From Arsenophonus sp052174475 (GTDB lineage Bacteria > Pseudomonadota > Gammaproteobacteria > Enterobacterales > Enterobacteriaceae): a stretch of DNA of 60,573 nt. The stretch covers positions 1-60,573 of the forward strand of contig JBQMRO010000036.1 of NCBI GenBank assembly GCA_052174475.1, written 5' to 3'. The notes under the pieces were generated by a model. That model was not told where the DNA came from. It ran no database searches and worked only from the letters and a program-made list of their open reading frames with translations. The first letter of the stretch is position 1; every line of letters starts with the position of its first letter. Shown here piece by piece: positions 55,459 through 60,573 of this stretch. Made by a program: the position numbers and the translations under genes.

Positions 55459-56364
55459 ATGAATATTCGTGATTTGGAGTATCTTACTGCATTAGCTGAG
55501 CATAAACATTTTCGGCGTGCCGCAGATGCCTGTCATGTTAGTCAGCCAACCTTAAGCAGTCAAATTCGTAAATTGGAAGACAATTTAGGTCTAATGTTAT
55601 TAGAGCGAACTAGCAGAAAGGTTCTCTTTACTCAGCAGGGGTTATTGTTAGTTGAGCAAGCAAGAGTAGTTTTGCGAGAAGTTAAAATATTACAGAAAAT
55701 GGCTTCATTACAAGGTAAAGGAGGCATGTCAGGTCCGTTACATATAGGATTAATTCCTACTATTGGTCCTTATCTTTTACCTCAGATCATTCCAGAATTA
55801 CATCGTTTATTTCCTAAATTGGTGATATATTTACATGAAGCACAAACACACCAACTGTTAGCGCAACTAAATAATGGCAAACTGGATTGTGCAATATTAG
55901 CGCAAGTGAAAGAAACCGAAGCTTTTATTAAAATTCCTCTATATGAGGAACCTATGCGATTAGCAATTTATGAAGGACATCCATGGTTTAATCGTAAAGA
56001 AATTGAAATGCGTGAGCTTATAGGACAAAAATTACTTATGTTGGAAGATGATTACTGTTTACGTGATCAAGTGATGAGATATTGTTTCCAGGTTGGGGCA
56101 AAAAATGATACCAACTTTCGTGCTACAAGTTTAGAGATATTACGTAACATGGTAGCAGCTGGAAGCGGTATAACACTTTTGCCAGATTTATCTGTACCAA
56201 AAGAGATAAAACGTGATGCTATTTACTATCTTAATTGCATTAACCCTGTTCCTTCGCGTTCGGTTGTTTTAATTTATCGTCCTGGTTCATCGCTTAGGAG
56301 TTGTCATGAACAGTTTGCTGAAGCAATTCGTAAACAAATATATCGATACTATAATAAAAATTAA
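55459..56364 (+). CDS. oxyR: OxyR, hydrogen-peroxide-sensing LysR-type regulator
   Basis: LysR-family transcription factor that senses H2O2 through a disulfide and activates peroxide defence genes. The ATG at 55459 is chosen over the in-frame GTG at 55453, which overlaps the SD; this gives 301 residues (E. coli 305). N-terminal winged helix-turn-helix: MNIRDLEYLTALAEHKHFRR, then SQPTLSSQIRKLEDNLGL. The redox cysteines are present at about 200 and 209 in EDDYCLRDQVMRYCFQ. Effector domain segments HIGLIPTIGPYLLPQIIP and RATSLEILRNMVAAGSGITL are clear. Intact and followed by its own terminator. Downstream sthA is dead, as are fabR and trmA further on. Confidence 0.96.
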   Translation: MNIRDLEYLTALAEHKHFRRAADACHVSQPTLSSQIRKLEDNLGLMLLERTSRKVLFTQQGLLLVEQARVVLREVKILQKMASLQGKGGMSGPLHIGLIPTIGPYLLPQIIPELHRLFPKLVIYLHEAQTHQLLAQLNNGKLDCAILAQVKETEAFIKIPLYEEPMRLAIYEGHPWFNRKEIEMRELIGQKLLMLEDDYCLRDQVMRYCFQVGAKNDTNFRATSLEILRNMVAAGSGITLLPDLSVPKEIKRDAIYYLNCINPVPSRSVVLIYRPGSSLRSCHEQFAEAIRKQIYRYYNKN

Positions 56365-56370
56365 TTCCTT

Positions 56371-56400
56371 ACCTACTACTAAGTAGTAGGTTTTTGTTTT
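56371..56400 (+). terminator. Rho-independent terminator of oxyR
   Basis: ACCTACTAC / GTAGTAGGT with a TAA loop, followed by TTTTGTTTT, seven bases after the oxyR stop. It is a classic strong structure and is convergent with the sthA remnant. Confidence 0.9.
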
Positions 56401-57224
56401 AAACAAACAGTTTAATTCATTTAAAGTGCAGTAATCCAAAATGTTTTTCTTACCTGGATAAGTAAAGGTAGTAGTATAAAATACTTAATAACATTATCTT
56501 TACCTTTTTGCTCTATAATTGCCTACCTAATATGAATAATTTCTGCTGCACACTTATTCAAACAGTGAATAGCTAGAATTTTTAATATTTTGGGATAAAT
56601 AAGATTTTTAAACTACCTACATTTATTTTTCTATTTATAATCTAGTTAAATATTTAAATTGAGTACACTTGAACTTGACTTCATAAAGTATCTTCATATC
56701 AATCAATTATTGTTCTATTTTATAGATAGAACTGATTTCTAGAATAAATAAATGATCTAGGTTCTGGAATAATTTCAATTAAATGTGTATTGCTACAGGA
56801 AGCTGTTATCGCCATGATAGTGAAGAAAAGCTTAATCACATAATCTGAAGAAGCTAAACTTAGATAACCAATAAACATCGCCAACAGCATAAATATTTTT
56901 ATCATAAGTATGATAAGTAACATCTAATTTAATTAGACTTCTATTGTTAATCAGGATAGCGATTCTCTAAATTTGATAATTCAACTAACTAAATGTTAGT
57001 AGTTCTTTAGAAGCAATAGTTCCTATAAGGGGATAAACTCAGTCCCAATTTTATTATAAAGTTTAATGACTACAACTTTTTTCCTTGCTTTATTAACTAT
57101 ATTGTTGCATGGTTCCTGCCAGAACCGAAACTAATAAAAATTGCATTAAATTGAGTCTATATATTCGGTATAACTTATTATATAAATACAAACAAATAAC
57201 TCAGATAGATTAGAAATACTAGAA
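56401..57224 (-). pseudogene. sthA: sthA (soluble pyridine nucleotide transhydrogenase) pseudogene, 3' part
   Basis: Minus strand: KIFMLLAMFIGYLSLASSDY (56840-56900, family HVYAVGDVIGYPSLASAAYD), NTHLIEIIPEPRSF, and near the end a CCY stop VFYTTTFTYPGKKN-like NTTFNYPTMAEAY segment and the terminal LNELNCLF, corresponding to LNGLNRLF. Frameshifts and stops are numerous. The N-terminal part is absent: an IS256-family copy (57225-58618) and only about 190 bp separate this from fabR, which leaves no room for it. The enzyme would balance NADH and NADPH. The convergent oxyR-sthA and next fabR order is ancestral. Confidence 0.85.
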
Positions 57225-58618
57225 TATCTAGTGTATATAGTGGTTAGGTTTTACTCTGATATTTCATTAATATGCTCTCCATCCTTAAATCAGAGGTTGT
57301 TTACTACTAGGATCTGCAAGGTCACAAATTCCATAAATCAGCTCCAGATTTTTTATGAAACGGAATATCAGCTTAAATAGAATTGAAAGGGTTATTTTTT
57401 GAACTACAGTGCTTCGCGCATCGGCTTCATAAGTGCACTATCTTGCAAAAGCTATTCAATCAGATTCGTCATTTTTATTGATGCTCAAGTACGCTGATGG
57501 TATATGGTAGAATACCAGCAACTCTTCTTGTTCTTTCTGCAGCTTCTCATTGCTGCAAGATACACTTTCGCTGAAAGCCTTGTCAACAAAAATATTAAAA
57601 GGGGTTTATTAGAGACATCGAAACTATTTGGTAAGCAAACCTTCGGCAGAACTACCTTAACTTTCGGTGCATTTCTTTAGGGGTTGAAGCCAGCACATCA
57701 TCTATTTTATGTAGCTAATGGCGTTTGTGCTACATGCTCGAGAATATCTTTACCATTGCATTCTAAAACTAAAAATACCAAGTCTCCCGTAGCGCAAGCC
57801 TGGGAGATATAGTTAAGTCACGTCCTTACAGGCCATTGAGGAGTTAGGCCAAAGTTCGCTTCTAACTCTTGATAAGCATTTTCGACTGCAATGAGTTACT
57901 TACGTGCATGGTGCAGAGTACCGTAAATAATAACTAATAGGCAGAAGTTACTATATTGCCTAACAGAATGACACTCTCCTTCAGCCAAGAAATAAATGTA
58001 GCGTGTATCGCTTAAATCAGACAACTACCATTGTCTTTGCTCTTCAAGGTATTCCTTGCTTCAGTATGTTTATTGGTAGTTGGTAGGGAGGAACATATAC
58101 TTCTCACTGAGAAGTCTAAAGAATTTCGTAAAAATCATCAGTAACGATTCCTTTCCGTGTTCTAGAGTAGAAATTCTTTAACGTTTTTTTTTGCACGCTT
58201 CAGATAAGGCGGTAGCAACGAGTTCTTAAAGCATATTCCGTTTCTGTTACGATGACCCCCTTTTTTTAACCTTAGGCACTTTAATCTGAACATCGTCAAT
58301 ATTAGTCTGTATAATTTGCTGTGATACATTTAACCATTGTGAATAAAGGATGGCGCCGCTCCCTTGATAAGGAGAATTAAGCATGTATCACAGCATACCT
58401 TCAAGCTCCGCCTTAACAGCTATTCCTGTCAGCTTCTTATCACTATTACGGATAAATTTATAGAAGAGATCAGAGGTAATATCTGGTTTTGCAAATACCT
58501 CTATAGTGTAGACTATTCATACTATATCATCTCTCTGTTGTTGAAATTATCTATAAAATTAATCAATAGGATATGCCAGAATTTCTAAAACCCATATACC
58601 AGAAATGAGAATAACTCC
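57225..58618 (-). mobile_element. IS256-family element, decayed near full-length copy
   Basis: Minus-strand copy from ATCTAGTGTATATAGTGGTTAG to CCATATACCAGAAATGAGAATAACTCC. It replaced the 5' part of sthA. The 74-residue frame at 58364-58588 is antisense. Confidence 0.75.
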
Positions 58619-58803
58619 TCAAATTAACATTATCTTCTTTAATCAAACTTAAATACAAAATTTAAGCTTTATATTTTAATAAATAAACAAAAATTTCTTA
58701 TATACTAATAAAACTTAAGAACACTGCAACTCTATTAAAATTTGCTATAGTAGCTTAGCTCGATTATTTTCGAAGAGGTATATTAATTACTGTAAATAAT
58801 ATT

Positions 58804-59428
58804 ACAGGCGTTAGAGCAAAACAGAAAGAAAACATCTGCTTCTCTGATAGAAGCAGATTTCAGCAAATTAAGTGCTGAGCGTAGCTTTACTAATCTCAGC
58901 TTACGTGAAGTTGTTCAAGAATCTGGTATTGCACTAACTTTTTTATCGACATTTTCGTAATGTTAATGAATTAGAATTAACCATGGTTGATAAAATTGAT
59001 TTTACGCTCCGTTAATTAACGCGTCAAGCACGACAACGTTTTACAAAAGGACCAGTATCATTCGAGCATCTGTTGCTACTTTTATAGAATTTATTGGTAA
59101 TAATCCAAACGCTTTTCAATTATTGCTGCATAAACGTTCAGGTACATCGACTGAATTTCGTGCTGTAGTTGCCAGAGAAATTCAGCATTTTATTACTGAA
59201 TTGGCTGAATACTTGCAACAGAAAAGTAATATACCTCAGCATTTTACCTAAATACAAGCATAAGCCATGATTACTATCATATTTAGTGCGGGGTAGAAGT
59301 ATTAGTTATTGATCAGGAAAAAGACAATTTTTAGAAGAACGATTAGTTTTACAAATTAGAATGATCGCTATAGAGCGATCCTCTCATTGGTATCGTCGCG
59401 AATAGGAAAAGCATAATATTAAATTATA
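58804..59428 (+). pseudogene. fabR: fabR (unsaturated fatty-acid regulator, TetR family) pseudogene
   Basis: Remnant of the repressor of fabA and fabB. Pieces in order on plus: GVRAKQKEN (start codon lost), SLIEADFSKLSAERSFTNLS then LREVVQESGIALT, FYRHFRNVNELELTMVDKID, a RQARQRFTKGP segment, ASVATFIEFIGNNPNAFQLL, HKRSGTSTEFRAVVAREIQH and FITELAEYLQQKS, then IIFSAG. At least three frameshifts and several stops separate them. GAAGAGGTAT upstream is the old SD. Position after sthA is ancestral. Confidence 0.9.
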
Positions 59429-59647
59429 AATAATTTTTCAGTTAAATCACCTAAAATTCTAATTATTTAGTGGTATTTTACATATTTTAAGCTTTTAAAT
59501 AATTCAATTAATATTTGAGCATTTATTGGTTACATCAATAATTATTTGAATTTATATTATTATATAAAGACTAATATTAGTTATCGCTAAAACGATTCTC
59601 TTTTTGTTATGAACTATAAAAGAAAAGACTATATTTAATGACGTTTT
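59429..59647. other. Gap between fabR and trmA remnants
   Basis: Very AT-rich, about 220 bp. In E. coli yijD lies here; no trace is visible. Confidence 0.4.
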
Positions 59648-59700
59648 TATCTTGTTTAAATGTGTTTTTTCTTGAAGGAAAACCACACTTAAACAAGATA
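59648..59700. repeat. Long imperfect hairpin at the 3' end of the trmA remnant
   Basis: TATCTTGTTTAA (59648-59659) pairs with TTAAACAAGATA (59689-59700), extended by TGTG / CACA and a T-run / A-run inside. It is probably a relic of a bidirectional terminator between yijD and trmA. No T-run follows the outer stem. Confidence 0.6.
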
Positions 59701-60373
59701 AGTATCAGAAAACTAATCGATTGATGTTAATCAGTAAATTTTATTGAGTATATTTAGGTTGTAACAGACTGTATTAGGATTACAGGATGTATAAACGATA
59801 GATAGATACTTTTACTAATTCAAAGATTTTCTTATAACCACAAAACAAGTCGGGGCACCCATATTAAAATTCTCTTATATTTATAACTCGTTAAATTAAG
59901 ATCTTTAGGTGTTTAAACTGATGTTTACCTTCTATTGCTTGAGTAAAATCTTCTGCTGACATATAAATAATTTTATATTATTGATTTTGTTAATTTTAAC
60001 ATTATATTGAGTGGCAGTTACTGCTGAGTTTTGTAATCTCAATTATTAGTACATAATTAAAATTCTTTACTCATGCAATAGCAAAATTTCCATTTTTTTC
60101 AATAAAGCTCTAGAAAATTTCCTTTTTTATTTTTAGTGATATCAACCATCCAATTCTAACATTTTCTTATTTATTCAAGAATTAGATTTAAGTAAAACTA
60201 TTTTTAGTTTAAAACTAGATAATTGAGTTATCTGAAATAAATGATACCTTATAAATACAATCCTATTTTAATAGAATTTTTATTTTTTCTACGGATAAGG
60301 GTTTAATAGTGAATTGGGAGCGACCATGTAAATTAAAACCCCGATTAATTAAATCGACACCTAAGTATTTAGA
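59700..60373 (-). pseudogene. trmA: trmA (tRNA m5U54 methyltransferase) pseudogene, C-terminal half
   Basis: Minus-strand pieces match the C-terminal half in order: NFLEKIEKNGNFAIA (family LLELYCGNGNFSLAL), VKNFNYVLIIEITKLS, KIIYMSAEDFTQAIEGKHQF, and YTSCNPNTVCYNLNILN (family YISCNPETLCKNLETL). The catalytic-cysteine-containing C-N-P motif remains but the frame is broken by stops. The N-terminal half is missing at the IS256-family copy that starts at about 60376. trmA follows yijD in E. coli, supporting synteny. Confidence 0.8.
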
Positions 60374-60375
60374 AG

Positions 60376-60573
60376 TTATGCTTATTTCTAGCGTATAGGG
60401 AATTTCGGAGATGCTGACGTATCCTACTTATTGGTTTCGTGAAAAATGTCATAACAGAGATATGATATACCATAAAAAGTCTACCCTACAGAGATCTGTA
60501 AAATGAGATACTATTTTAATCCATTACATGAATTTATCCGTGATTGTGAAAGGTAGCTGATTAGAGGTACCGC
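60376..60573 (+). mobile_element. IS256-family element, 5' end, runs off the window
   Basis: Plus-strand copy beginning TATGCTTATTTCTAGCGTAT, followed by the ATACCATAAAAAGTCTACC region. The rest is outside the window. Confidence 0.75.

Noticed and set aside
1..60573. tRNA and rRNA genes
   Set aside because: Looked for T-arm-like GGTTCGAATCC motifs and rRNA signatures; only chance hits inside coding or IS sequence, such as TTCGAATCG at about 355.

Overview
The window looks like part of the chromosome of an AT-rich, degenerating insect symbiont in the Enterobacterales. Intact proteins are close to their Escherichia coli counterparts in motifs and length (UbiH, ZapA, TsaB, HrpA, YciB, SohB, TopA, IspD, FtsB, PabA, OxyR). 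They sit as islands among long non-coding stretches, pseudogenes and decayed insertion sequences. An Arsenophonus-like symbiont is my best guess, but this is inference from composition and genome style. About 14.5 kb (roughly a quarter) is intact coding sequence. About a third derives from mobile elements. I saw no rRNA, tRNA or CRISPR array.

Layout. 1-9.8 kb: the ancestral ubiI-ubiH-pepP-ygfB / zapA locus. Only ubiH and zapA are intact. Between dead pepP and dead ygfB lies one IS256-family copy split by a ~3.7 kb plasmid-like segment carrying an intact phospholipase-D/Nuc-type gene and a dead plasmid RepA gene. 9.8-14.9 kb: IS debris and unassigned sequence. 14.9-15.6 kb: a bactofilin gene. 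17.4-18.6 kb: tsaB and a probable yeaY/slp remnant. 21.9-25.8 kb: hrpA. 27.8-35.3 kb: yciB, dead yciA cut by an IS1595-family element, sohB and topA. 38.5-40.7 kb (minus strand): ftsB-ispD-ispF, with a dead truD overlapping the end of ispF. 41.0 kb: eight perfect copies of an 8-bp tandem repeat. 42.2 kb: pabA. 45.2-52.2 kb: a more GC-rich zone with no long ORF, two oppositely oriented IS91-family fragments, a copy of an unidentified ~0.9 kb repeat and several unrecognised decayed genes. 55.5-60.4 kb: oxyR intact, then sthA, fabR and trmA as pseudogenes in the E. coli order.

Mobile elements. An IS256-family element (~1.3-1.4 kb) is present at 13 loci, four on plus and nine on minus, none with an intact transposase. 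An IS1595/ISXO2-family element (~1.03 kb) has three near full-length copies and two end fragments. IS91-family transposase remnants occur twice, and the unidentified repeat occurs twice.

Working together. Retained genes cover DNA topology (topA), RNA processing and translation quality (hrpA, tsaB), cell division and envelope (zapA, ftsB, yciB, bactofilin), isoprenoid precursors (ispD, ispF), quinone synthesis (ubiH), folate (pabA) and oxidative-stress control (oxyR). Losses include tRNA/RNA modification (truD, trmA), the ubiquinone hydroxylase ubiI, soluble transhydrogenase (sthA), the fatty-acid regulator fabR, acyl-CoA thioesterase yciA and aminopeptidase P (pepP).
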